Shown: piece by piece, positions 25,501 through 37,790 of the stretch
Layout of the letters: each line of letters opens with the position of its first letter
How positions within the stretch are numbered: the stretch's first letter is position 1
Assembly: GCA_008931825.1 (NCBI GenBank)
Contig: QXVZ01014505.1
Location: 1 to 64,000, forward strand
DNA: 64,000 nucleotides
From: Phallusia fumigata
Lineage: Eukaryota; Chordata; Ascidiacea; Phlebobranchia; Ascidiidae
Reading direction: 5' to 3'
Notes under the pieces: generated by a model
Databases searched by the model: none
Told to the model about the DNA's origin: nothing
What the model saw: only the letters and a program-made list of their open reading frames with translations
Translations under genes and position numbers: made by a program

Positions 25501-25720
25501 TCAATCAAACGCTGCTCCAATACCAAGAAAGGCACTGTCCAGTTATGGGAGACACAAACCAGACAATCGAAGTGCAACAGTAAATCATTCGAATAATCTG
25601 CAGGAAGATGACTTTCGCATGCAGCTCAGACTTCAACGGCAACAAACAGAAAACGAAGCAATTGCCCGTAGAGTGTGGCAGTTTATTGGCAAACGCCCCT
25701 TGGGTTTAACGGTTGATTAA
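22581..25720 (+). CDS. Unrecognised 469-residue protein with an N-terminal coiled coil
   Basis: Four exons (22581-22800, 22981-23764, 23905-24038, 25449-25720) join in phase to 469 residues ending in TAA. Residues about 20-70 are charged and heptad-like (a predicted coiled coil rich in K, E and R). The middle is Ser/Asn-rich and looks disordered. The last 35 residues are a Gln/Arg-rich helix (RMQLRLQRQQ) ending FIGKRPLGL. No membrane segment or enzyme motif is visible. I do not recognise the family. A poly(A) signal lies 13 bases after the stop, and the gene is convergent with CFAP99. The third intron contains a hAT-type transposon. Start choice: first ATG of the open frame, with no upstream in-frame ATG noted. 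Confidence 0.75.
24206..25377. mobile_element. Non-autonomous hAT-like DNA transposon
   Basis: Terminal inverted repeats begin CAGTGGTTCCCAACC on both sides, and the flanks carry an 8-bp target duplication GCGTAGAG (24198-24205 and 25378-25385). These are hallmarks of hAT elements. The inner sequence is AT-rich and codes for no transposase I can see. A single N lies inside at 25213. The perfect target duplication suggests fairly recent insertion. Confidence 0.9.
24791..24935. repeat. 38-bp perfect inverted repeat inside the hAT element
   Basis: Positions 24791-24828 and 24898-24935 are perfect reverse complements, separated by a 69-bp spacer. The transcript would form a long hairpin. It may be the remains of a second small element or a structural feature of this transposon family. 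Confidence 0.85.
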
Positions 25721-25733
25721 GATTAACCATTGC

Positions 25734-25739
25734 AATAAA
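25734..25739 (+). terminator. Poly(A) signal AATAAA
   Basis: AATAAA follows the stop of the plus-strand gene by 13 bases, giving a very short 3' untranslated region. Confidence 0.6.
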
Positions 25740-26019
25740 ATTCTTTTGTTTTAAAAACGGACCTGGAAGAATTCAGGCTGTTTAAATAAAATCAAAGCAA
25801 AAATTCCACGACACGCTCACGTTGGCGAGTCGTGAGTTTATTCTATTTCGGGTATTGTCTTGCCACTACTACTTGAACAATTTTGTCACGGGTAGGAAAA
25901 TGTCGGCACTTGTTCAGAAACAAGTAAAACGTTGAAACCTAACACTGAAAGCTTTATTGTGCCTTTTTAAAACAATATAAATAACAAAACCAAAAGCTTT
26001 GTATAGAATAGAACAGATT

Positions 26020-26029
26020 TTTATTTATT
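26020..26029 (-). terminator. Overlapping poly(A) signals of CFAP99
   Basis: On the minus strand two overlapping AATAAA hexamers lie about 30 bases after the CFAP99 stop codon. Confidence 0.5.
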
Positions 26030-26057
26030 TGACAGAACAAAATTTGAGCAATCGGAG

Positions 26058-29000
26058 TCAGTAGGAAATGAGTTGCTTTGCTGAGGGCTTATCCGGATTG
26101 GCAGATTTGGCCCGCATTTCTGCCATTCGCTGTTGTCCCATCTCGAGCTGCCGCCATCGCGTTTTCTCGAGGTTCTTCTTTTCGCTGCGAGACAGACAAA
26201 CAAACAAACCATTTAAAGCGATAAACTTTAATGCGATTGATCGAGCTAAGCTGAGCGGCGCTTAAAACCAACACACCGTATTAGGCTTCTGGTACGTGCA
26301 GCTGATTTGGTATTAGGTTTTACAGCTAATTCTTTTGCACGTCGCAGTCTTTCCTCTTTTTTCTGCTGCAGTTGGTCCTGGAGCTGTTGAATAGATTTGT
26401 CTAGTCGAATTTTTTCCTGCTGCTCTTTGGCAACGCGCTGCTGCTCTTCTAAACTGAAACCAAAAACTAAACGATTATAATTGGTACGTATTAAATACGA
26501 GTCACGAACCACAATGATGCAATTGACTGATGTTATGCAGAAGATTTCAAATAAATATTGAATTGGCAAAACATATTAGTTTAAATAGTAATTAACCGCG
26601 CATACTTGGTTCGCTTACCGGACACTGGCGGCTTTGCTTAATTCGTTTCTGTGTGTAGAAATCCGAGCCAAAGTTTCCATCAGCATTTCGTTTTTGCACT
26701 GCTTATCTTTCAGTATTACGTCACGACGTTTTTCCTCCTGGTGTTTTTCAGCTTCTCGCAACAAACACAGTCTTTCACGCAACTCGGCGATCGACATTTC
26801 AGACAGTAACGCGTGTCCAGCGGTTGACGTCAAATCAACCAGTTTGTGTCTATAAAACATTCAAATGTGATAAAACAAAAATTTTTAAACTGAAATGCTC
26901 AAATTGTCGAAGGTTTTACGCTGGTGACGTTGGGCTGGGCGAAACGTATTCGATCGGTCATAGAGGTAAAAAAACCTTTTTTATGCATTAACAAGTTTAA
27001 AATTACAATTATATTTATCATTAGGCTAAAAAAGAAAAACATGTTTTCAAATTGTGCACGAACATTTCACCTAATACTGGGTATTGACTCCATTGCTCGA
27101 ATTTGTTGAATGAGTTGCGTTTTTCTTCTCATTTCCTCTTCTGCTTTTTCAAGAGCTCTTTTCATCATTTCACGACTTTCAGCATTTACCTCCTGAACTG
27201 CAAACAAAATTAGAAGGGCGACTTTCACCATATTGCTTTTCCACAAAAACTAAAACTGAATTTTAAATGGATATATTAAGTTTTTTACAATATTTTACAT
27301 GGGCCCTATAGTTACTTATGCTTTTGTGTGGGTTCCACAGTAAGGGTATGGAGTACCATAAATATATGCATACAGTACAGTAGCAAAAATTTTTAATAAT
27401 TTTTACATAATTTTTGTAATTTAATGAAAGAGTTGATAATTAGAACACTAACTAAAGAAAGCAGAATGAGATACTACTAATGCTTTGAAGTCGCTAGTGA
27501 CAACCCCCTAGACTTGACCTACTATATTTAAGGTATTTAATTGGGATAAGTTCATCACTGTTCATAACAATCTAACCACACAAACCTTTTATTTGTGGTC
27601 TGGCAAGCATAAAAAACATTTTACTTTTTTGAGCTGGTAGGGTGACCACCAAGATTGCTTGCATGGACAAGCACAGCTGCAGGGTAGCAAAAAACAGAAA
27701 AAAAACAAAATAAACACAATGCTTCGACCCATACCAAACAGTAACAGACAAAATTATTCATAAAAAACAAGATCAGCAAGGCATCAGCGGGCCGTACTAG
27801 TTTTCCACTTACATATCTGTTCACTCTACTGTTTATGATGTTATCAAAACTTGCAAGTTTAGGGTATTTAGATCAGATATCTCCTTATTTGGCTATTAAT
27901 TAATCCTAAAGAAAATAGTAAGAGTTGATAACGAACTGCGGGCTGCATGGTTTTGCTTGTCAGGTCAGATTTGGCAAGTGTGCCATAGGTTGCCAACCCC
28001 TGCAATAAATTATAAAATAGTAATACGCCAGACAATATTATGCTAGACGATGCAACAACAAATAAAATTGCCAAAAATAAAAAAAGGTAATTATTTACCA
28101 ATCTTGCGTTTGTATTGCTGAAGTTTTATCTTTGCCTCATGTGCATTGTGATGGCCTTGCATAATTTGTTCAACAAGCATTCTCATCTGTTTTTCTTCAT
28201 CCAGCCTCAATGCCAGGTATTCTTGCATCATTTCTGCTGTTTCCAATTTTAATTGAGAAACCTAGACCATTGCAATAAAGTTGAGCCAAACATTTTTTGA
28301 AGATCAACCAAAAACATTTGAAATACCTTTTCCTGGTTTTGTTTAACTTGATTTTGCCTAGCAAGTATTGCTTCCTCATGGCTAATTTTTCCTTGTACTT
28401 TCCTTTGTTCCATTTCGGAAAGTTGTGTGTCCTTGTCTTTTTGTTGCATGTTTTTTTGCCAGTCTAAAAACTCAGTGGCATCTTTTGCTCCATTCAACAA
28501 CTTTTCCAGTCTTAATAAAAAATCATAAATGTAGGGACTAATAAAAACAGTTTTATGATACAATAGAATTTTTATTTCCAGATAAAATTACATACTTTTC
28601 TAATTCTTGTTTTTCTTTTTTTTGAAACAAAGAACCTTCTCTTAGGATTGCAGCAGCATTCATTTTGATGGGTCGATTTTCCACCTAAAAATAAAGACTT
28701 GTAAAAGAGTTGAAGACAAAGAGACCTGACTTGGCCTGGACTTGTCACCCCATAGACACACAGACACTTATCCTTCATATTTTTTAATTTGATCATAAAA
28801 ATACCTGTCTTGTTTTTACCAAACACTACTAAAAATAGTAAAGTAAAATAGTTGAAAGTAAATAATAAAGCTATAGCTTATACCACGAATTTTGGAATGT
28901 CTCGTGAGTGTTTTTTGTTGAATTTCAGTTTTTTTTCTTCATCTTCGATGATTTGTTGAACAATAGCCTAAAAATATTTTTTTAAGTAATTTTTTGAGTT

Positions 29001-30563
29001 GATTCAATTTGAAAATATTCTGAAACTATTTTAATATACCTTTGTCTTCAAAGTCTTCTCTGGATTAGCACATTGAAATTGATATTCATTTGCTTCCAAA
29101 AGTTTTTCTGTCGCTTTTAATCTATTCTCTTCCCTTATAGATTCAATGATTGTTGCTTCTGCCGGTTCCCTAATAAAAAAGATCTTGTTATGTAAAGAGG
29201 TCTTAAAATAACAAACAATGGTTGACATTTTCTCACTTATATATGTGCAGTGGCACAGGTTTGCTCTTCGTTAGGTTTGGAATTTTTTCAGGAAATGGTA
29301 TTGATCTGGGTTTGGGATTTGTTAACTTAAAAGGTCTTGGATTGGTGGGAGTCTTTGCAGGTGGTTTGTTGGAAATTTTGTTGTTAGTGATATCTTCTAG
29401 CTGCAGTAGAATACTGTCTAGCTCAGATTTCCACCTAAATTGATAAGTTGAAAATCATCTCAATAGCACAAAAACATCTATACATAGCAAAAATGTATCG
29501 ATGAATTACTTTTCAATGTGTAGAATAATTTCTTGTTCCACAAATAGTGAGTCATACTGTTTACACCACTCATCACAAATCCATGACTTTAGGTTTGTGT
29601 CATTCAAAAAAAACTTCAAAAACCTGAGAATTAAATAAAACAGTGTTTGTCAAATTTTTATCATGTATATCTATAACAAACAAAATAGCAACAGTAATCA
29701 TAGTAATTTTATTCCTTACTTGTACATTTTGTTGACATTCTGAGTGTTGAGAAATTTTCTGAAATGACCGATTCCCAATTCATCAAGTCTAAATATGAGT
29801 AGATAACATAGCACTGAATACAAACTGGCATCTGACCGCAGTGAATTTTGACCTGCATGTTAATAAAATAAACAAAGAAGAATAAATAAATGAAAATCAC
29901 ATTTGTTTTCAGAAAAAATATACAACTCAGATACAACAGAATAACTACATAGAACACTTTTACAGGATTCACCTGCAGGAAAAGACCCAAGATCTTACAA
30001 ATCAGCCCCAATCATATCAACAAATCTTAAAATATATTTTGATATATCAGTTGTTTTTCAAGAAACTTGCAAAGATTATTAAACATGGACAAGGGCTTGA
30101 CCCACATACAGAAATATAAAACCTAAAAGTGATTCGTCCTGGGTTCGAACCCTGTGACAAAAAAATTTAATAAAATGTGCGAAGCAGAGCACTTACCATC
30201 AGTTACATAAAATCCATCAACAACCACACTGAGTAGTTTATTATATTGTACACACCCTGAGAAGACTTCCACCAAAAACATGTGATCTCCATCATCTAAA
30301 TTCTGTCATTTGCAAAACAGAAGCAACAATTAACCAGTAACATCCAACTGTAAGTCTTGGTAAACTATGATTTTGGAAATAATTTTTTTTTAAATTTTTT
30401 AATCAAATGCAGCTACCATTATATTTTCTGTTTGGTGCCCACTGTACAGTACCTGTTGATGTTTGAGAAAAGCCTTTATGTATTCTTCAACACTCTGGTT
30501 TTGGTTGTTAAACTTGTTAAGGGCCACAACACAAAGTTCCAAAAGCTCTTTATATTGTAACAT
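26058..30563 (-). CDS. CFAP99: Cilia- and flagella-associated protein 99
   Basis: Fourteen exons join in phase to 657 residues: 30453-30563, 30197-30302, 29720-29852, 29510-29623, 29237-29434, 29040-29169, 28884-28967, 28596-28684, 28327-28510, 28099-28261, 27071-27197, 26619-26849, 26277-26453, 26058-26184. The N-terminal third is globular (EVFSGCVQYN, VNKMYKFLKFF, WICDEWCKQYD). Next is a Pro-rich linker (FKLTNPKPRSIPF), then long charged coiled coil with the family blocks IKMNAAAILREG, EAILARQNQV and EMSIAELRERL. These blocks match vertebrate CFAP99 as I remember it, in the same order and with a similar total length. The family is an axonemal component of motile cilia. Start: the first ATG (MLQYKELLEL) fits the family start. 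No damage is seen. Confidence 0.93.
27985..28002. mobile_element. Possible hAT terminal fragment in a CFAP99 intron
   Basis: The end AGGTTGCCAACCCCTG resembles hAT terminal repeats of the GGGGTTGGCAACC type. A clear partner end and target duplication were not found, so this may be a solo or decayed end. Confidence 0.3.
30090..30160 (+). repeat. Possible tRNA-derived SINE fragment
   Basis: GGTTCGAACCC at 30142-30152 is a perfect tRNA B box, inside intron 2 of CFAP99. An A box is not convincing and no tRNA fold was drawn, so it is a remnant at best. Confidence 0.25.
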
Positions 30564-33500
30564 TCTGTTACAACAATTCTGGCGATATCCTTGCAGATAA
30601 GCTCTGGTTTCACGAAACTTAAAACAAACCAAAACACACTTCCCATACACAGGGACGGATTAAGATTTTATAAGCAAGGATGTTTTTTCTGTGGCAAAAT
30701 TTTCCTTAACCTGTTCCTAAACGATACAAAGCAACGTCAGCTAGGCAAGCACAATTATTCAAGAATTATTTTAAAATATTTTAAAACACAAGTTGCTTCA
30801 ATTAGCTACGCAGACATTTGTTACTTGGTAGTTGTCATTAATGTTCTTGCTTTTCTGAATCTGTTGCTTTGGATATTTTGGCCACTACATGGTTGTTATG
30901 TATGACGTCAGATCTATTGTCCAACAACAGCTAGGCAACATAGAAATAATAAAAATACTAAAACCAACATAGAAACCACAGAATACTAAAACCAACATTA
31001 ACACTAACTTTAAACTAGAAATGGTATGAAACATACAGCATCGGTACATTGCTTGTATTTTAAACGCTGTTCGAGAAAATAGTCACATGACAGTACTTTT
31101 CCGCTATGAGTTGGTGAGTAAAAGCAAAATCTTAATTTGTCAGCTGACAAAGCATGTAGTATCTATGGACAAAGCGCGTCCCAAAAAAAGAAAAAAACTT
31201 TTATGTCAGATGAAAATTGTACTTCACTGATAATTAAATGAGAAATTCGTATATTTCAGTGGTGTGGGCCGCGTGGTATATAATGATTATAATTGCGATG
31301 GCACAGGTACCGTCAGAAACGAATTAATGCCATATTAACGTTGTTTTATTACCGGTAGGCCTCAATCAAATTAGTCAAAGTAAGTTTGGGGCGGTCGATT
31401 AAGTAGATTAAGAGTAGATTAGGGGCCTGCACCGAACGATGTGGATATTGAGATAACAGCAAAAGTGCACCATGCTGTGTCATGAATTGACTGTTATAAA
31501 TTTGGTTGGCGCCAACATATTTTGCAAAACTTTCATTAAACTATGCTGCACAGCGTTGGTAGTTTTAAGGAGAAATAACACGTTAAAAGGCCAATTTGGT
31601 GCCGCCCACCACACGTTGGACGAAGCATATTTGTCAATGTATCCTCTGTGGGACAGAAATTCAGCGGCCACAGTACCGCGCGTCGTCTAGCGGCAAGTTA
31701 ATCAGACCAAACTGGCCACAGAAGACCAGTTAAGAGCGACATATTACTGCAACACACATCGCAACCTAACTAGGCCGGTTTTTCCACAATATTCTAAAAA
31801 AAGCGCGGCAGCGCCAACCTCGAGCAACCTCTTGTCTAAAAGCGCCTTAGCCCTGGCCTAAGTTTATAATTAGAAGTCTTGGGTAGTCTGGACTTGAGCG
31901 CGTAAGCCCGTAGAGACCAGTCAAGCAATATAAACTTATAAGTTGAAATATAAGCGATTTTTGTATCATCTGTTTTCATGCACAATCTATGTGGCTGAGT
32001 TTAAGTGCAACTTTTTCTACGTATGGTGATAAATTCGATGATTTGGCGTTGGTTTTTTTCCTAAAGTCACTTTTGCAGCAATTCTTTCAGCGCCATAAAA
32101 GTTCATGAACGTGCTGCACGAGTTCAATAAAACTGCGAAAAGCGGCAATCAAATGATTTAACATACAAGCCAAGGCTTGTAAGGTGTACAGCACAAATTG
32201 TAAGACATGTAAATATGCAGCGGCATTGTTTTCCCTCTATGCTAATTTTTCACAAAAAACAGGTCCGTAATTAGCGCCAAAATGGCCAAGTGGTTGGTAC
32301 GACTGCTTATGGGTTCTAATTCTGTATCGGTCGCTTGTGTTCCCCTAAACACGAAACTTAAGCGGCAATGCGCCGGCCGATGGAATCCGACGGTTTAACA
32401 AATTATTATTTTAAACATTGAATTTGCGCTACTCTATTCAATAGTTGGATAATTTTTGAAACATTTAAAAGCGTAATGGCGGCATCAAAAGGAAGCTCCA
32501 GAACTGCATTGCTGACAATCGGGATACGGTGTAAAAAAGTTAAATTTTGTTTAGCGAATGTTTTTTATTCAAAATGTTTAGCATAAATTGTAGTGGCGAA
32601 AAAAAATAATGTAAACGTGTAACAACGTTACGCACGCACGTAACAGTATGATTTGCGTCAATGCTGCCGTTCCCTGGCTTCCGGATTTTTTTACACATTT
32701 GCCGGGATCTGGCCCGCGGCCGGAATGTTTGACCTGGTGTACTGGTTGCTGGTGCTAGGATAACGTAGTGTTGGAATGAACCATCTGCGAGTTGTAATAA
32801 ATGGTTTATATGCAATACCACTAGTTTACATGAGTTTACATGTTTTGTTATAGTGAACCCAACAAGAATGTTTTTTTCTGTAAACAAGAGGATCTAGTTC
32901 ATTGTGTAGCATCACCTTCAGCTGACGCAAATTGCTGAACCGTTTCAAGATCAATCCACGCACACTTATTGGTTAATGCACACTTGAATACATTCTTCTC
33001 AAAATACTGATAATTTAGGTAAAAAATTGCATTTTTAAAAATTATTTGTCAACATTTTTGCCCTGTATCCAATGCATTTCTGAGCGGTGTTGCCAGATCA
33101 ACATTAAAAAAATTGGCCAAACAGCTGGCAAAGTTCGGTCAAATTGACAGCTTGTTTAACGCTAAAACTGCGAAAATGTACTACTATTTTCATGCACGAT
33201 GTCACAGTTTGCTTTAGACACAAGTTTGACTAACGGTAGGAATTTGAACAGCAAAGCAAACGAGGCATATTCTGAAGGTTCCATTGGCTACCGCCTTTAC
33301 GTTTCAAAATTGTGCAATCTTGTGTTTATAGAGAACAATTGTTGGCCCAAACTCGTACAACAGTTTAAAAAAATAGAATAAAAAAATGGTACAGCGAAAC
33401 CACAATAAGGCACACAAATCGACCTCCATTATGAGCATAACGTTTGTTCCGCCCACCGAGGATGAAATAAAACAAACAAACAAGTGATCAATGCCAACAT

Positions 33501-33716
33501 TTAAAAACAGGAGTCCTGCAAACTGCAGCATAATTTGCTTTTACTTGCAATTTCAAAGCAAAGTAAACGTAGTATTTTTCTCAAATAATACATCGTTCCA
33601 GCGCCCCCAGTGTTGACAACATTTGCATTCAAATTACCCTATTTTGTTCGACCACGGTTCAGTTCAACGTTTGTTAGTACATTAAAAAATTGGACTGCAG
33701 GCCCTGGCCACTGGCT
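30564..33716. other. Intergenic region between CFAP99 and DCLRE1A
   Basis: It should contain the divergent promoters of the two flanking genes. Short open frames on both strands show no exon structure or recognisable product. One tRNA-like SINE candidate lies at 32283-32322. Nothing else is supported. Confidence 0.55.
32283..32322 (+). repeat. tRNA-like promoter boxes (SINE candidate)
   Basis: TGGCCAAGTGG fits a tRNA A box and GGTTCTAATTC fits a B box. The spacing is close to that of real tRNAs. The flanks do not close into a clear acceptor stem, so a tRNA-derived SINE is more likely than a functional tRNA gene. Confidence 0.35.
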
Positions 33717-36700
33717 ATGGAAATGTCCTCGATTCAAGTTTGTCCTTACTGTCAAATGCCACTAAAACTTTTGCATGTACAAACAATAAACCTACATCTG
33801 GAAGTTTGTTTTAGAAGAAAAAAACCAAAGCAAGGTATGATGACTTCGTTACTACACAAACTGTACATATTTATTCTTTACAAGCACATTTTTACAAAAA
33901 CTATAAACATTTTGCAGAGTGTCCCAGGGGTCTGGATTGTGTTTCTTGCATGGTTAGTCATTATGAAAGGTACTCACACAATCTTCTCGCAAGAAAATAT
34001 TGCAACAACGAAAATGTCATTTCTTTACCAATTGACACCCCAGTAGATAAAGATTTTGAAAGCAGAGATTTTGCTTCTAACAAAAGGAGTCTGAATAACC
34101 TGAAACTGTCAAAGGCTGCAAACAAACAACTTAAAACCAAAAGAGAAAATAATTCCTGTGAATCTAAATTAAAAAAACTAAAGCACACTGAAATTAACTC
34201 AAAGAACTTAAGTTTTAATCAAGATTTCATATTGGACAGTGATTCTGATTCATTAGCAACTGAAGACAGTGAAAAATGGCCAGCACTTAAGCAAAGACGA
34301 TCTGACACAAGTCCAGAAAGAACATCCGCAAGTACTGCTGCAAATTTATCATTGAATGTTTCGAACACAGAGAGCCAGATTGCTCCCACCAGCCGGAAAC
34401 AGCCATCTTTTCTGTGTGACATAGTAAGCTGTGCAGGGGATTTTGCTGAAACCTCAATAAACTTAAGTTTGTCATCCCAACTTGATCAAAGCATGGACTC
34501 TTGCAATGCAACATCTACACAANCTGAAACCTCAATAAACTTAAGTTTGTCATCGCAACTTGATCAAAGCATGGACTCGTGCAATGCAACATCTACACAA
34601 GTCGTCAAAATCAAAAGTGAAAACAAACAAATAAAATCTCTGGAAAAAACAAATGAATTTCACCAACCTGAAAAAAGCCAAAATGTTCAACCTTGTGCTA
34701 CAGCTTTAAAGAATATCAGCTCTAAATCAGTTTTCTCATCGATAAATTATTTTTCTGAAAAGCCCATTCCTAGACAAGGAGATATTGGTTCAATGCTTTT
34801 TGGATTAAAACCTTTGACAGCAAAAAATAAAAAAACTCCACTTAAGAGTGAAGAAGGTGGTGTACAACAAATACTGTTCCAATGCACAATGTTAATATTT
34901 AACATGTTGTGTGCATTTGTTGTTTCAGTACCAAAACCTAAAAATCATGGAAGCACTTGGAAAAGATGTCCATTTTACAAAAAGGTTGGAGACACCGGAA
35001 TTGCTGTGGATGCATTCAACTATGGGACTGTTCCGGGCATAACAACATACATTTTGTCCCATTTTCATTATGATCACTATATTGGCCTTACGAAAAAATG
35101 GGAACAAGATGTATACTGTAGTGAGGTAAACTGTGCAAGTAAAAATTAAAACAGATAGGTTTGTTTACAGTAAAATAGCGGTATGTCATCCAGGATTGCA
35201 GAGTTGCAAGGTTTGGATCTGACTCTTAGTTTTACTAGGATGTCGACTCCGACTGCTAGTATTACTAGGATGCCAACTCTGACTTTTATGATTCTTTATT
35301 TAGAGGCTTAAAAAGATTTTGTGATAACGAAAACACTAAAAACGGCCATTGCCAACACTTTCATAAAATTTATTGTTAAAACGCAAAATTTAGCAACATT
35401 TTTTTACAATAAAAATCAGCTATAAAGACCTAATTGGAGGTTAGGATAAAAAATCTGACTCCCAACTCCTAGTAATAANTTTTTTACAATAAAAATCAGC
35501 TATAAAGACCCAATTGGAGGTTAGGATAAAAAATCTGACTCCGAACTCCTAGTAATAATAAGAGTCAAACACAGAGTCTGACTCCATCCAAAACCACTGA
35601 CTCCCTTTAACTCTGCAACCCTGATATTGTCAATACAGGTAGGGATGGGCAATTTAAAATTATATACTATTCTAGAATAATTTGAATCCAGAATACTGAA
35701 TCCTATTTTTTTTACTTTCTGCATCGTGGAACAACCAACATAAAAGGATTTATTACTTGGAAGTTCACAACAACAAAACACAATCAAAGAACAAGTTTAT
35801 AATAAGTTTCAGCTTTCTAATAGGCGGCGATTTAAAAAAAAAATGTTGATAGATAGTATCTGAAGTTACAATAAAAAACTGTTTTTACCATAGGAAGCCA
35901 TTCTAGCTGTTAGATCTCTGTGACCGTAGGTGATTTTCCTTTTACCAAAAACAATGTCAGATGTGCAATCGTTATAGTTGCATACAAAGGTTGTCAAAAA
36001 CATTCTGTGATAAAAACTGGAAACAAAAACCAAAGACACTGCTGCATCCAGAATGCAACTTACATTAATACTGTAAAAAGGAAAAAAGAATTGGACAAGC
36101 ACATTAAAACATCTTTTTGAATGAAATAATATCGGTTTTTAAAACCTGATATGAGCAGTGAAATTGGTTTTGATAATTCTTTTTTCAACATCCTTACAAA
36201 AACTGTACGAAATTTGCTAAAAATACCTGCTATAATCTGACAAATACATAATCTACAACTTTGCAAGTGTGGGGACCCATGCATTCTGCCTGCAGAAATA
36301 ATCGTGTAAGGCTGAATATGGGACCCAATTCGTAATTCCAAATTAGCTTTACCTAGTTGGTCAGAGTCAACCACAGGTCCATATGGGAGCTGTACAATGC
36401 TCAACAAACAATTTTCTGCATTAAACCATTGTATTGTATCCAGGTTACAGGTAATTTGGTGGAAAACAAATTAAGATTGCCTGCTGAAAAAATAAAACGG
36501 TTACCCATGAACAAAGAAATTTTTATTGGCAACCACACAGTCACTTTACTCGAAGCAAATCACTGTCCAGGTAACAAAATAAAATTATTAAATAATAGTC
36601 TGCACAATAAATATCATTCTTTTAGGAGCAGTTGTCATGCTTTTTCGATTGCAAAATGGTCAGGTTGTACTACATAGTGGTGATTTCAGGGCTGATGAAG

Positions 36701-37790
36701 ATTTGTGCAAGAATCCTGTTTTGTGTGGTAGGTCACTGTGTTTCCCTTCAAGTCATATTTTTGGTTATTTTTAAAATAGTTTGTTTACAGGTTTACATAT
36801 AAACACACTCTATTTGGATACAACTTACCTTGATTCAACTTACAGTTTTCCACCACAAAAGGATGTTGTAAAGTTTACACAGGAGCTTGTTCAGAAAACT
36901 GTATCGCAGGAACCCAAAACACTTTTTGTAACTGGAACATATTGCATTGGAAAAGAAAAGATATTTTTAGGCAAAGAACTTTTTTAAGTCCGGCCGAATC
37001 AGTAATGAGTACTGTAAACTGTACGAAGCATCACCATTTTTAATGCTCAGTGCTAGCTATGCTGAACATGAGCAAGCATTTAAACAACTTTAAATTATGA
37101 CTTTAGAATTATCCAACACTTTCTTCCTACGTTTTGTGAGTTTTATCACAGTAACTGATCTCGCCAAGACTTTAAAATTAGTAATATGGGTGGTGTTTTG
37201 TTTTAGGAATGGCGAAAACATTGAACTGTAAAATATTTGTTACTCGTGACAAATTTAGAACAATGGATTGTCTTGAAAATGATGAATTGAAATCTTTACT
37301 TACTTTGGATGCTAAAGAAAGCAATCTACATGTACTTCCAATGAAAAACCTAAACATGAAGGTAAAGGATGTGTTTCAAATAGTACACATTCATAGTGTG
37401 TTGCATTTAATCTAAAAATGGTTTTTAGAGCCTGCTAAATCACTTGAAGAAATTTCAAAAAACATTTGTGCAAATTTTGGCTATTAAGCCAACTGGTTGG
37501 ACTCACAGCAAAAACACAAGCAGTATGGAAGACATAAAACCCACCGGAACAGGCCCTGTTCAAATATGTGGTGTTCCATACAGGTACATGTATATATTTT
37601 TTTGTTAGTCTGGGAAAACCTTTTGAAGAACATTACGTTGTTTGACAGCGAACACAGCAGCTTTACAGAACTTAAAGCATTTGTGGAAAAGCACAAACCA
37701 GACAAAATTATACCAACAGTAAATGTTGGGCGGCCAGAGTCTCGACAAAAAATGGAAAAATATTTAAATGAATGGAAAAGGAAATCATGA
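33717..37790 (+). CDS. DCLRE1A: DNA cross-link repair 1A (SNM1A) nuclease
   Basis: Exons 33717-33834, 33918-34856, 34929-35125, 36444-36570, 36626-36727, 36791-36970, 37207-37361, 37429-37583, 37649-37790 give 704 residues, 26 of them probably an assembly repeat. An N-terminal UBZ4 zinc finger (C9-x2-C12...H27-x3-C31) is followed by the family segment ECPRGLDC/HYERYSHNLLA and a Ser/Lys-rich disordered region. Then come the metallo-beta-lactamase and beta-CASP domains: VDAFNYG, HFHYDH (about 397-402), ANHCPG, HSGDFRAD, LDTTY, GTYCIGKEK, PYSEHSS, PTVNVG. The enzyme is a 5' exonuclease acting in interstrand crosslink repair; the zinc finger binds ubiquitin, as on PCNA. All catalytic motifs are present. 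The intron after 36970 has a GC donor. The first ATG in frame with the zinc finger is used; the frame is open upstream without an ATG. Confidence 0.95.
34446..34600. repeat. In-frame 78-base assembly duplication in DCLRE1A
   Basis: Positions 34446-34522 recur at 34524-34600 after the single N at 34523, with two substitutions. The 78-base offset keeps the reading frame, so 26 residues (ETSINLSLSS...) appear twice. This is likely an unmerged contig overlap rather than a real repeat. Confidence 0.8.
35191..35623. mobile_element. Small DNA transposon (MITE) in a DCLRE1A intron
   Basis: The left end CAGGATTGCAGAGTTG and the right end CAACCCTG preceded by AACTCTG are inverted copies of each other. 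The inside is full of GACTCC motifs. A clean target duplication is not visible: the flanking 8-mers agree at only five positions. About 80 bp are repeated at the N at 35479 (35399-35478 and 35480-35559). Similar GACTCC sequence recurs at 38320-38360. Confidence 0.6.

Noticed and set aside
32283-32322. Functional tRNA gene
   Set aside because: A- and B-box-like sequences are present, but no closed acceptor stem or complete cloverleaf could be drawn.
34857-34928. Continuous reading through the third coding gap of DCLRE1A as exon
   Set aside because: The 72-base stretch stays open, but good donor and acceptor sites flank it, its product is hydrophobic and unlike SNM1A, and removing it keeps the frame.
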